DNA of 64,000 nucleotides, from contig OY723249.1 in NCBI GenBank assembly GCA_963210315.1, positions 248,001 through 312,000 on the forward strand, in the 5' to 3' direction. The DNA is from Rhynchopus euleeides (lineage: Eukaryota > Euglenozoa > Diplonemea > Diplonemida > Diplonemidae). Under the pieces are notes generated by a model. That model saw only the letters and a program-made list of their open reading frames with translations. It was not told the origin of the DNA and searched no databases. The position numbers and the translations under genes are program-made. This document shows, in pieces, positions 47,947 through 56,740 of this stretch. Every line of letters starts with the position of its first letter. Position 1 is the stretch's first letter.

Positions 47947-48886
47947 CACACCCTTCCCGTGTACCGCTTCACTGTGGCAACGTGGCGCAGCGTGGCACCA
48001 GGCACCATGCAGACGTGGAATGAAGGAGCAGGGCAGCAGCTCGACACAACCCGCCCAGAAAACCTCACCAGAAGTGTTGCTCCTACAGGGGGCGGGTGTG
48101 TGACGAGCAATCAGCAGAGAAATACACCAGCGCCGCTCGTGAGTGAAAAAGAGAAGGCGTTGTTTGTGCGCCAAACCCGGGAAGAAGACGAAGACCCTAC
48201 ACTGTCAGCAATGGACAGAGGGCTGAGACCGCTCACCCTCATGCCATGCAGGCAGTGCCGTGGATGGGTGGCTCTCACCATGGGAGGGGTGCCAGCGGCC
48301 ACACCTGAGGGGGGCAGAGGGTTGGGGGTGCATGTTCAGAGGCGGTGGAGAGCGCCTCTCGCACCTCTCGCTGCAGCAACCGACCAGCCTTCTGCGAAGG
48401 CTCGTCTTTTGTTTCCCCCCCACCACTGGGCACTGCTGCGGTGGCGGAACCAAACCCACGACACAAGACAGGAGCCGTTGTTGGGTTGTGTGCACAACAC
48501 CGACCGGTTGCCAAACCCCACGTGAAGGTGCTGGAGAGCAGGGGAGCGCAGGGGAGGATGCACATGGGCCAGAGGTGTAATTGTGCATCCAGGGGCCAGC
48601 TGACAAAGCGGGTGTTTGCCAGGGGGAAGGGCGGTCTCCAGGAAGGGTTGCCGCCAAGGCCAGCTCTAAGGTTTGTGCGGGACATCGGGCTCAGCCCCGT
48701 GTCCGCCCGGCTGGCTCGGATACCTCCGCGCCAAATAAGTACAACTTTAGATGTGGCAAATCTGAGAAGAGGGAAAGAAGGAGAGGAAGAGGGAGAATAT
48801 CCAACCATTCGGGGCCTTCCACGTGGGGCCCTGAAGGGGTCCGAGGGACACCCCTCCAATTATTAGCCTTTGGGCGAAACCCCAAA
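47947..48886. other. Intergenic DNA with a recurrent short motif
   Basis: About 940 bp upstream of the secreted Cys-rich gene. The motif AAGGCGTTGTTTGTGCGCC is at 48154, 208 nt above the ATG. The rest up to the outer TIR shows no gene. Confidence 0.5.
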
Positions 48887-49309
48887 CACGGTGGGATCTT
48901 GTAAATTTTACATGTATAACTACAAGTATATACATGTATTATACATGTATAATACTTGCATGTCAACTATTACACGGTGGACTCCAGCGGCCCTAGCGGG
49001 AGTCTGGGAGCGGGAGTCTGAGCGGGTGTCAAAGACTCCCGCTAGCGGGAGTCCAGACTCCCGCTAGCGGGAGTCTATACTCCCGCTAGGGGGAGTCTGA
49101 CTCCCCCTAGCGGGAGTCTTTTCACCTATTTTCATCCATTTTTCCCATGATATAGTTACAGTCTACTGGCGTGGGGGGTAAAATCATGGTGGAAGAGGGA
49201 TGGGGAGGGGCTTGTTTTGCTTCTGTCAGTTTCCCCGGACTCTGGACTACCTACCTATCCTCCTGGTAGCGGCTACACCTGCGGAGGTGAGCGGTTAGAA
49301 TTTGAGGTG

Positions 49310-50449
49310 TCAAAGTGCGGCCATCGCCTGTCGTAGTTGTGTTACACCTTGGGCAAGACAAGCCATCCTGCAGGCCTCATCTTCTTCGTCAGAACTGTCA
49401 TCCCCCTCCTGCTGTGCGCGTTGGTCAAGCGTGCTCAAAGTCGCCTCGGATGACACGAATGGTGTGAAAGTCGCCCCCAGCGGGATTGGCATTTTGCACA
49501 AGCAGAGCGATAATTTGCGGTGTCCTTCGGGGAACCGGAACAGGAAGTAGGGCGCGCTGATGGGTTCAACGAAGTCCTGTGTGTTGCAGTGCACAAACCC
49601 CTTCTGCAGCTGTGTCAACTGTGTGCAAAGAACATACACAGCCAATCTATGAGCGTGTCGGGTGTGCAGACACGGACACAGGATGACTTCTCTATACCCG
49701 AGGATCCCGTCCTGCGACAGGTGCGCAACCTTCCAAGGCATGCCCGATGCGCGCCGCTTCTCTTCTGCCATCGCAAGATCTCTCTCGTAAGTTGCGGAGC
49801 TGGCGATTGTAACGGCATCTTTCTTGCGATGTCCGTTCTCTGCTTCTTCAAATTCGTCGTTGTTCTGCAGAGGCACTGCATCTTCTGGAGCCCACCAATG
49901 ATGGAGACTGTGTACGTAGGCATTGCGCGTTGATCCCTTTTCAGCATGCTCCATCAACCAGTGAAATATATGCCCTGAGATCCGAGCACGCAAGAAGGGA
50001 ATCCGGGCTGACTCATCCTTGCATCCCCAGAAGCGCCAGGGGATGTCTGCATACCGGAAATGCATGAGGTCTGCAAGGGAGACAAAGAGGTAGCGGAACA
50101 AGCCCTTGTAGGTGGTGTCCTGTGACATGGCAAGCACGACCTTCCGGAACTGAGCACCTGTCCCATTCTGCGACACATTCAGTGCAAGGTTTGTACAGGT
50201 CTTGTCGAATATTTTTTTTGTTGTCTCATCCAGTACCCTGATCAGCCGCATGGCGAGCCCCTTGCAGTCATGGAGTGCTGGGGTGACGTAGCGGGCATTG
50301 GGAAGCACACCTGCCAAGAGGGAGGGGTAGCCAGCCTCTTTCATCTCAGAGAGAGTCAGGTGCGGGTATCGATGCACCTGTTGATACCAGCGTTCTTCTG
50401 GGATGTCGCACAGTGAGCATCGGTGCCCTCGCCCCCCGCATCGCCTCAT
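49310..50449 (-). CDS. Transposase-like protein of the inner element, 379 aa
   Basis: A long open frame fills most of the element between its terminal repeats. It begins MRRCGGRGHRCSLCDIPEER, a Cys-pair start, and contains LHDCKGLAMRLIRVLDE, IPWRFWGCKDESARIPFLRA and ISGHIFHWLMEHAEKGSTRN. The Leu-His-Asp-x-Lys-Gly block recalls a motif around a catalytic acidic residue in several eukaryotic DDE transposase families, but no complete DDE triad could be assigned. The C terminus is acidic. Position inside TIRs is the best evidence for a transposase role. The ATG lies close to a palindromic array, so a longer N terminus on another exon is possible. Confidence 0.55.
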   Translation of the reverse strand: MRRCGGRGHRCSLCDIPEERWYQQVHRYPHLTLSEMKEAGYPSLLAGVLPNARYVTPALHDCKGLAMRLIRVLDETTKKIFDKTCTNLALNVSQNGTGAQFRKVVLAMSQDTTYKGLFRYLFVSLADLMHFRYADIPWRFWGCKDESARIPFLRARISGHIFHWLMEHAEKGSTRNAYVHSLHHWWAPEDAVPLQNNDEFEEAENGHRKKDAVTIASSATYERDLAMAEEKRRASGMPWKVAHLSQDGILGYREVILCPCLHTRHAHRLAVYVLCTQLTQLQKGFVHCNTQDFVEPISAPYFLFRFPEGHRKLSLCLCKMPIPLGATFTPFVSSEATLSTLDQRAQQEGDDSSDEEDEACRMACLAQGVTQLRQAMAAL

Positions 50450-50714
50450 TGTTGCCCACTGCTGATCTATACTCCCGCTAGCGGGAGTTGGACTCCCCCT
50501 AGTTGAGACTCCCGAAAAGGGTTAAACCCGGTAGTGGTACCCTACCCCCGCTGGAGTCCACCGTGCAAGGCCGGATCAGCCCACGGGTGGGTTTGAGGAA
50601 GAAATCTGGGGGGGCAAATTTTGCTGCGACTTCCGGTTTCACCCGGCCGAACTCCAGCATCTATCCAGACCCACGGTGCCAAGCCGTTCGCCCGTGTCGC
50701 GATCATTCGCGGCT

Positions 50715-51095
50715 TCAGGCTGCCCCCGACGACACGTTTGTATCCTGCACCTTGCCATACTTCGCCTCCACCTTGTATATGACGGAGAGCGCCCTCCTTC
50801 CGCATCGTTGCGACTTCCCTGACAGCGAACTTATCCATGTCAGGGAAGACATGGCGATGATTGCGTTGGCCACCTGGGTGCTGTGCTGGTGGAGCTCCTT
50901 GCTCAACACCGTTGCTAGGAGCCTTCTAATGGATCCCAGTGTCAGCACACTGCCCCCTTTTTTAACAGGGAAGGCCGTGCAAAAATCATGCACAATGTTC
51001 GTCGCCTCCGCAGCCTCGGGACTCTCTGCGCTCTTCTTCTTCTTAATCGACTTTGCCGCCGGCTTCGCTGCCGGCTTCGTTGTCGTCTTCCCCAT
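50715..51095 (-). CDS. Small Lys/Ala-rich protein with histone H2B-like segments, 126 aa
   Basis: The chain starts MGKTTTKPAAKPAAKSIKKK, a histone-type basic tail. It continues ATNIVHDFCTAF, then TLGSIRRLLATVLSKELHQH and STQVANAIIAM, which follow the order and spacing of H2B helix 2 end, helix 3 (…VL-x-x-EL-x-x-H) and helix C. After a linker it reads ALSVIYKVEAKYGKVQDTNV and SSGAA, which resembles H2B helix 1 plus loop 1 (IYKVLKQVHPDTGISS type). If so, the helix order is permuted and helix 2 is short. Identity is low and this may be chance. The gene sits in an extra cassette of a transposon, not beside other histone genes. Confidence 0.4.
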   Translation of the reverse strand: MGKTTTKPAAKPAAKSIKKKKSAESPEAAEATNIVHDFCTAFPVKKGGSVLTLGSIRRLLATVLSKELHQHSTQVANAIIAMSSLTWISSLSGKSQRCGRRALSVIYKVEAKYGKVQDTNVSSGAA

Positions 51096-51500
51096 TTTTG
51101 TGAATCAGGTCTGCGAGCTGGGATGGGTGGAAACGTCCGTTTCGTTTGGTGTGGCTGTACTTCAGTGACGAGTGCCACATTGCATAGGTATCATGGGAAA
51201 AATGAGTGAAAATAGGTGAAAAGACTCCCGCTAGGGGGAGTCAGACTCCCCCTAGCGGGAGTATAGACTCCCGCTAGCGGGAGTCTATACTCCCGCTAGC
51301 GGGAGTTGGACTCCCCCTAGTTGAGACTCCCGAAAAGGGTTACCCTACCCCCGCTGGAGTCCACCGTGTACATGTATTTTACATGTATATTTCAGGCATT
51401 TACATGTATTTTACATGTATAATACTTGTCATGCAAGTATTATACATGTAAAATACTTGCATGACAAGTAAAATACTTGCATGCAAGTAAAATACATGTA

Positions 51501-51845
51501 CCGTATACGTAAATATTTTGGAACGTAAATATTATGGAACGTAAATATTATGGAACGTAAATATTTTGGAACGCTGGTGGGTTGGCGTTCCAGATTTTTT
51601 TCGTTCCATAATATTTACAGGGCTTTCTGCGACTCGGGGACTTGGACCAGGTGATCGGACGGCGTACAGAGTCCCTGACGGGACCTACTCGTGCACTTTT
51701 CGCGCGATTCCTGACGCAAGCCGTCCTCACCACCGAGTCCCGAACTGGCCCTGTAAATATTTTGGAACGTAAATATTATGGAACGGACCGGCCAAAAATG
51801 GGCCCGTTCCATAATATTTACGTTCCATAATATTTACGTATACGG
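51501..51845. mobile_element. MITE with CCGTATACGTAAAT ends, copy 1
   Basis: TA-CCGTATACGTAAATATT at 51499 and AATATTTACGTATACGG-TA ending 51847 are inverted with TA at both edges. Multiple GGAACGTAAATATT units make up each arm. The short core (51618-51750) is shared with copy 2. Confidence 0.8.
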
Positions 51846-52160
51846 TATTTTACTTGCATGCAAGTATTTTACTTGTCATGCAAGTATTATACATGTATTT
51901 TACTTGTCATGCAAGTATTTTACATGTATAATACTTGCATGACAAGTATTATACATGTAAAATACATGTAAATGCCTGAAATATACATGTAAAATACATG
52001 TATATCAAGTAAAAATACATGTATAATAGTTGACATGCAAGTATTATACTTGTATTTTTACTTGATATACATGTATTTTACATGTATATTTCAGGCATAT
52101 ACATGTATTATACATGTATAATAGTTGACATGCAAGTATTATACATGTATAATACATGTA

Positions 52161-52489
52161 CCGTATACGTAAATATTTTGGAACGTAAATATTATGGAAC
52201 GTAAATATTTTGGAACGCTGGTGGGTTGGCGTTCCAGATTTTTTTCGTTCCATAATATTTACAGGGCTTTCTGCGACTCGGGGACTTGGACCAGGTGATC
52301 GGACGGCATACAGAGTCCCTGACGGGACCTACTCGTGCACTTTTCGTGCGATTCCTGAGGCAAACCATCCTCACCACCGAGTCCCCAACTGGCCCTGTAA
52401 ATATTTTGGAACGTAAATATTATGGAACGGACCGGGCAAAAATGGGCCCGTTCCATAATATTTACGTTCCATAATATTTACGTATACGG
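52161..52489. mobile_element. MITE with CCGTATACGTAAAT ends, copy 2
   Basis: Second copy of 51501-51845 in the same orientation, about 96% identical by eye but with one GGAACGTAAATATT unit fewer in the left arm. TA flanks both sides. Its right edge lies directly against the right terminal repeat of the outer element. Confidence 0.8.
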
Positions 52490-52535
52490 TATATACTTGT
52501 AGTTATACATGTAAAATTTACAAGATCCCACCGTG

Positions 52536-52780
52536 AAGGGGTCCCCGGGGGGGGGGGGGGGTACCCTGCCTGGGTGTATGTTTTGGAAATGAGGACGTAC
52601 GCCGCACCGGTCTCGACTGGCCCGAAGGCCAGAGGGTCGTATCAGCCAGGGAGACGGTGTACCCCAGTGTAAGCACGAGCTGCACGGCTATCTTCCCCTC
52701 CATGTGGGCCCGATCAGTGTGATGAGCCGCCGCCGCTGGGTGGACAGCTTCTGAAAAAGAGGAAGGAATATGATTGCCGT
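52536..52780. other. Spacer right of the nested elements
   Basis: A G run at 52545-52560 follows the outer element. No gene. Confidence 0.4.
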
Positions 52781-52974
52781 GGGGTCCCTCGCTACCAGTC
52801 ACAGCTCGTCAGTCAGCGAGGGGAAGTGTGGCATGTTGCTCGCTGATTCTCACTCAGTCACGTTGGCTGTGATAGATGAGCGGACCTGCATGGTACAGAA
52901 AGTCCGCGAAAGACTAACACACTGAGAACCGATACGCTGTACTGAGTCACACCTGGTACCGAGGCCACCCCCCC
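52781..52974. mobile_element. 194-bp MITE-like inverted repeat related to 27111-27219
   Basis: GGGGTCCCTCGCTACCAG at the left and CTGGTACCGAGGCCACCCC at the right are imperfectly inverted. The interior shares CACAGCTCGTCAGTCAG and TCTCACTCAGTCAC with the element at 27111. The ends have decayed more than in that copy. Confidence 0.65.
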
Positions 52975-53308
52975 GTGCATTGTTTTGTGACCTCATGCAA
53001 TGAAGGAAGAAATGGAACACGGGGAGTAAGCACAGCCTGTCAGGCCCGATTGTTGCCAAGGAAGGCACCAAGGAAGCAGTGCCGCATTTGCGGAGCCGCG
53101 CATCCCACCCCATCACATGCCAATGTGTGCGTGTCGTTTCACCGCAAACAGCAACCACCACCACCACCCCCCCCCCCACCGCCCCCAACGCCTGCTGCGT
53201 TCCACTCCCCTCGTTTGCTTCATATTCTCCTTCACACACCCCCCCCCCCCCTCCACCGCCACCAACGGCACCACCGGAAGCCAACGCCCCGCCCCCCACC
53301 CCACCCTC
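52975..53308. other. C-rich intergenic DNA
   Basis: C runs at 53159-53180 and 53235-53250 give G-rich sequence on the coding (minus) strand just past the stop of the histidine phosphatase. No gene was seen. Confidence 0.5.
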
Positions 53309-53959
53309 TTACCCGGAGGGATACAGACAGCCCTGGTGATCCCAGCCGTGCAGTGCAGATACACCGTCTCCCACGTCACGCACCTCGCAGCGGAAGAGGT
53401 GCGAGGCACAGTAGGGCATGCTCATCCGGCCCGGGATGCCGGCCTGCCCTGCTGTCATGTGGATGCCCTCGCGGTGCGTCACGACCACAGCGAGTCCACC
53501 CGGGGATGTGAGCTGCGCGACGCGCTGCAGCGATGTGTCGTAGGTTTCGGAGGCACTGCCGTGCCGCTCGGCAATGGGGTAATCCCGCAAGGCATCCTCG
53601 GGAGATTCCAGATCCAAAGAGGCGAGCCCGTGCTTCTTCGCAGCTGCGCAGCACTCATAGAGGCCGTGAACGACGTGCACGGGGGGGCTCCCAATTTCAG
53701 CCCCCACCTCGGCTGCAGTCATCAAGGTTCTCGCAGAGGGGCTTGCAAAAAAGGAGACAGAATCGCGCGCCACCCCACGCCGCGAGAGGAACTCGCGCAG
53801 CTCCGCCCCCGCGCTGCGCCCCTGCAGGCGCCCTGCGTCCGTCAGGGGAGGGTTGTGCCAGTTGGTTTTCGACATCATGCCCCACCATGCGGCTCTGTCG
53901 GACTCGTCGAGGCGCTCCCCGTGCCGCACAAAGATGACATCAAGGTGGCGCCGTTCCAT
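53309..53959 (-). CDS. Histidine phosphatase superfamily (phosphoglycerate-mutase-like) protein, 216 aa
   Basis: The ATG at 53959 opens with LDVIFVRHGERLDESD, whose RHGE (residues 12-15, phospho-acceptor His13) is the family signature. PPLTDAGRLQG follows at the expected distance, FFASPSARTLMTA supplies the second Arg, and VVVTHREGIHM near residue 161 supplies the second His. The pattern is that of small branch 1 histidine phosphatases (PGAM/UBASH3-type), which act on phosphorylated metabolites or proteins. The substrate is not predictable. Length is typical of a single domain. The nearest upstream acceptor is ACAG, 27 nt from the ATG. Confidence 0.87.
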   Translation of the reverse strand: MERRHLDVIFVRHGERLDESDRAAWWGMMSKTNWHNPPLTDAGRLQGRSAGAELREFLSRRGVARDSVSFFASPSARTLMTAAEVGAEIGSPPVHVVHGLYECCAAAKKHGLASLDLESPEDALRDYPIAERHGSASETYDTSLQRVAQLTSPGGLAVVVTHREGIHMTAGQAGIPGRMSMPYCASHLFRCEVRDVGDGVSALHGWDHQGCLYPSG

Positions 53960-54295
53960 CGTGGGGGAGGGAATGGGGTATTGGCTGTGTAATCACTGCG
54001 GAAGCTGGGGGAGGGGGGGGAGAGGGGGGTTTGATCGTCGTGAGTGAGTGGAAAAGCAAGTCTCCCAGCACCTCCTCGCAATGTTAGTCCTTTTTGTAGT
54101 CACTACACCAGATATGCTGTACAAGGCAGATCAATCGGAGGGTGTGTAGCAGTCGTTTGTCAGTGGCCTGGCGGTTGGACCGCAACAGTGTCACTAAACC
54201 ACGACCGGGTGATTGCTTTCAACCTGTTAGGTGTTGTGCGTGATTTCGATGCCGACAAGCGTGCGGCACCTTGCATGCAGACCTGCCCGACACTG
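53960..54295. other. Intergenic DNA, no gene recognised
   Basis: About 340 bp with a G-rich stretch near 54010-54030. Nothing coding was seen. Confidence 0.45.
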
Positions 54296-54629
54296 CAGGA
54301 TCACCAGTTGGGTGGGGGAGGCGAGTCGACGGCCACCTTTGGTTAGGGCATTCGCACCGTTTCTCCCTCCTGTCTCAGGGCAGATTACCGCTTCGCCTTG
54401 CAGTACAGATCATGTAGCACACACGACACCGCAGGTTTCTCGCGTTCGACCCATGCCTGCTGGTTCTTCTCTCCCCGTTGAGATTTACAGTCACAGTTTT
54501 GTGGGCTGTAAAAAGGGATGCAAACCCGAGAGAGAGAGAGAGGGAGGCGACACAACAGGCTGACAGGATCCCAGCCAGTGAGATGTGCATCGCCAAGAAC
54601 ATGGGTGCGAATTATTGAAATGGTTAATT
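54296..54629 (+). repeat. Intergenic duplication, copy 1, left part (split by a hAT-like insertion)
   Basis: Matches 63003-63340 in the same orientation with scattered substitutions, including the common text CATGCCTGCTGGTTCTTCTC and a (GA)n tract. The match continues beyond the insertion at 55422. The last 8 bases, 54622-54629, are the left target duplication. Confidence 0.85.
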
Positions 54630-55421
54630 CAGGGCATTAGTTTGGGCTGGTTATCCGGTTATGATAACCAGGTAACCAGGAGAAACCTGGTTTTTTTTAA
54701 AGGAAGTCAAAGTCAAAATTCTGGCTCAGAACCGGGGGGCTTCCTTACCAAGTAACCTGCTGCGCTGGCCCCACCAAGCAGCCATAGGACACGACTTGCA
54801 TCTGTCATTTGGCGGCAGATGTAGGCCAAGATTGGACAGGACACGACGAAGGTGAGCCAGCATGCGACCCGATTCGTGTGTGATGGACCCGTAACGTGCC
54901 GCAAGAGCTGCTCTGGAGCATTGCACTCCTCCGCAACAGTCAGAATGCGGCCAACATCTGCAGCATTCTACTGGAGCAGACAATCTCTGGGGGACAGCTT
55001 CTGGAACCGCGTCGTGTCCTTCGCCAGTGACAGTGGGTGCAACACCACGGGTGGTGGGAAACCCGGGAAGCACCTCCACGCGAAAACTGACAAGTGCCTG
55101 TATGCGCTCTGGGTGTCGTGCCCAGCCATGCCCTCAATTCAAATTCGGGCGTTCGCGGAGTGCCAGGAAGCCTGTCTGCGTGTTGATGGGTTATCCTACT
55201 GGCGCCAGCGCGAATTGTGTGCTGTGTCTGACACCCGCTCGTGCTCTCACGAACCCGGGGGAAGTAGAGACTATACATAACCTGGGGTGGGGACACAGAT
55301 AGCAGCACGCCGCGGTCACAATGGCGCAGGAGGCGCTCGGGCGCGAAGCGCCCGAGCGAAAAGTTTTGGTGGTTCATAAACAGGTTTCAGGCTCCCGTCG
55401 GGAGATCAAACTAATGCCCTG
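54630..55421. mobile_element. hAT-like non-autonomous element with a paralogous empty site
   Basis: The ends are perfect 15-bp inverted repeats, CAGGGCATTAGTTTG and CAAACTAATGCCCTG. They are flanked by GGTTAATT on the left and GTTTGATT on the right, an 8-bp target duplication with two changes. The related copy at 63003-63480 has the uninterrupted GTTTGATT (63333-63340), so it shows the pre-insertion state. An 8-bp duplication with CAGGG ends is typical of hAT elements. The 792-bp interior has no convincing transposase. Confidence 0.82.
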
Positions 55422-55570
55422 GTTTGATTGAGAGAAAAAAAAAGGACAAGCATCAGGAACGCAAATAGGGGTCTTGTGCAGGATCATTCATGGAGAAAAC
55501 CGGAGGCAAGGAAATGGTTTTACTTGATCGCACGAAGCACACAGATTATTTTTCCTGTGGAAGTGTGGTG
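55422..55570 (+). repeat. Intergenic duplication, copy 1, right part
   Basis: Continues the match to 63333-63485 after the hAT-like insertion, including GGACAAGCATCAGGAAC and TTCATTCATGGAGAA-type text. The similarity fades near 55570. Confidence 0.8.
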
Positions 55571-56738
55571 CGTGATTTCCGGGCGCATGCAACTGGTGGC
55601 AATCCGACTCCCCTTCCGTTGCATTTCCGCCTGAATATTGCCTTGTTTTCCACTGTCCGTGATTGCCATTTTATACTTGCTTGTGATTCTGTCTCCTTGA
55701 TAGATTTCGGTCGCTTCAGACGCGCACTCACCACACTCTCCGGCGGGGGAAACAATGTTCCTGTGCGATGGGCCGTGCAGAGAGCACGTCTGGTCAGCTG
55801 TAGGCCGCTTTCCGCTCACACGGGGCGTGCAGCAAATTGAATAAAAACTACGGACAACCCGCTGCCACGTGAAGTGACAGCGGGGGCAGGGAACATCATC
55901 GACCACCGCCTGAAGTCGTTTGGTTAAATTCTTTTTGTGAGTGGTGTGGCCACAGGTCAACAGAAGTGCCTGCACTGCACGCGGCATCTTTGTTGGCACG
56001 CACCACCCTTTGTGTGCACGACACCCCTAGCTACCTACGGCAACCTGATGGCGTTCGATGTGAACAACAAGCTCACGCAACCTCGCGAAATGAAGGAAGA
56101 AAGGGAAGACAGAATAAGCAGGCCCAGTTGATTTTGGCCCCGCAGGATCAGAAAACGCTGTGTTTGGGAGGGAGAGTATCAGGTGTGTGCAGGGCTCAAT
56201 CCTTTGTGAGGCAGATAGATGGAAAAACAAACCACAGAGCCGAGTGAGGGGGTTGAGACAGGCCACTGTGTCGTGGCAGGGTGCGTCTGGCTGTGTGGGG
56301 AGGGGTGGGGATGGGGAGAGCACGCCGTGTCAAAATGGCGTGTGTTAAGTACACTCAGTAAGTGATCCGAAACGAGCGAGGAGGGGCACACATAACATTC
56401 AAATACACACGTAAATCATACTGTGGCATGCGGAATTCAACACCACCTGCTCTTGATGTGATTTCCACTGTGGGAAACGCCACACGCCGGGACCGGGCAA
56501 CACTAGCAGTAGGCTGCTGCGTTGAAGCGCACTTGGAGGGGGGTCGCTGTTTCAAGCGCCCTTTCCCTTCACAGTTACAACCGCTCTGATGAGTTTCATT
56601 TGTTGGTTGCGTCGACGCTTCTACACCTCAAGAAGCGGAAGCAACGGCATCACAGGCCCTACTCCAAGACGAGAACAACACGAGCGAGCCAAGGCGACGG
56701 GGAAGTCGTGCTCAAGTGGGGGGTGGGGGGGGGGGGGG
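55571..56738. other. Intergenic DNA, no gene recognised
   Basis: About 1.2 kb. No conserved frame, TIR or tandem array was noted except the G run leading to the next element (56718-56738). Confidence 0.5.
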
Positions 56739-56740
56739 TA

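Larger units (their letters stand above)
48973..51368. mobile_element. Inner 2.4 kb TIR element (CACGGTGGACTCC ends) carrying two ORFs
   Basis: The ends CACGGTGGACTCCAGCGG (48973) and its complement (ending 51368) are flanked by TA. The terminal 180 bp on each side are inverted and packed with GACTCCCGCTAGCGGGAGTC palindromes (48990-49115 and 51213-51320). A third copy of the right end lies inside, at 50466-50565, ending again in CCACCGTG. Thus 48973-50565 alone looks like a complete element holding the transposase-like ORF, and 50566-51192 is an extra cassette with the histone-like ORF. Its ends begin with CACGGTGG like the outer element, so both are likely one superfamily. Confidence 0.78.
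48887..52535. mobile_element. Outer 3.6 kb TIR element (CACGGTGGGATC ends) with nested insertions
   Basis: The left end 48887-48932 and right end 52490-52535 are a perfect 46-bp inverted repeat by eye, starting CACGGTGGGATCTTG. The flanking bases AA on both sides fit a 2-bp target duplication. The next layer on each side is AT-rich sequence made of TACATGTA and ACTTGCATGCAAGT palindromes (48905-48970, 51369-51500, 51848-52158). An inner element and two small MITEs sit within it. The outer element has no gene of its own outside the inner element. Confidence 0.8.

Noticed and set aside
46318..48525. 735-codon plus-strand open frame
   Set aside because: Antisense of the secreted Cys-rich gene, which has a signal peptide, paired cysteines and a placed start; the plus frame has no recognisable domain.
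48905..52158. TACATGTA arrays as a replication origin or centromere-type satellite
   Set aside because: They are confined within the terminal layers of the outer element and inverted between its two sides, so they are best seen as subterminal repeats.
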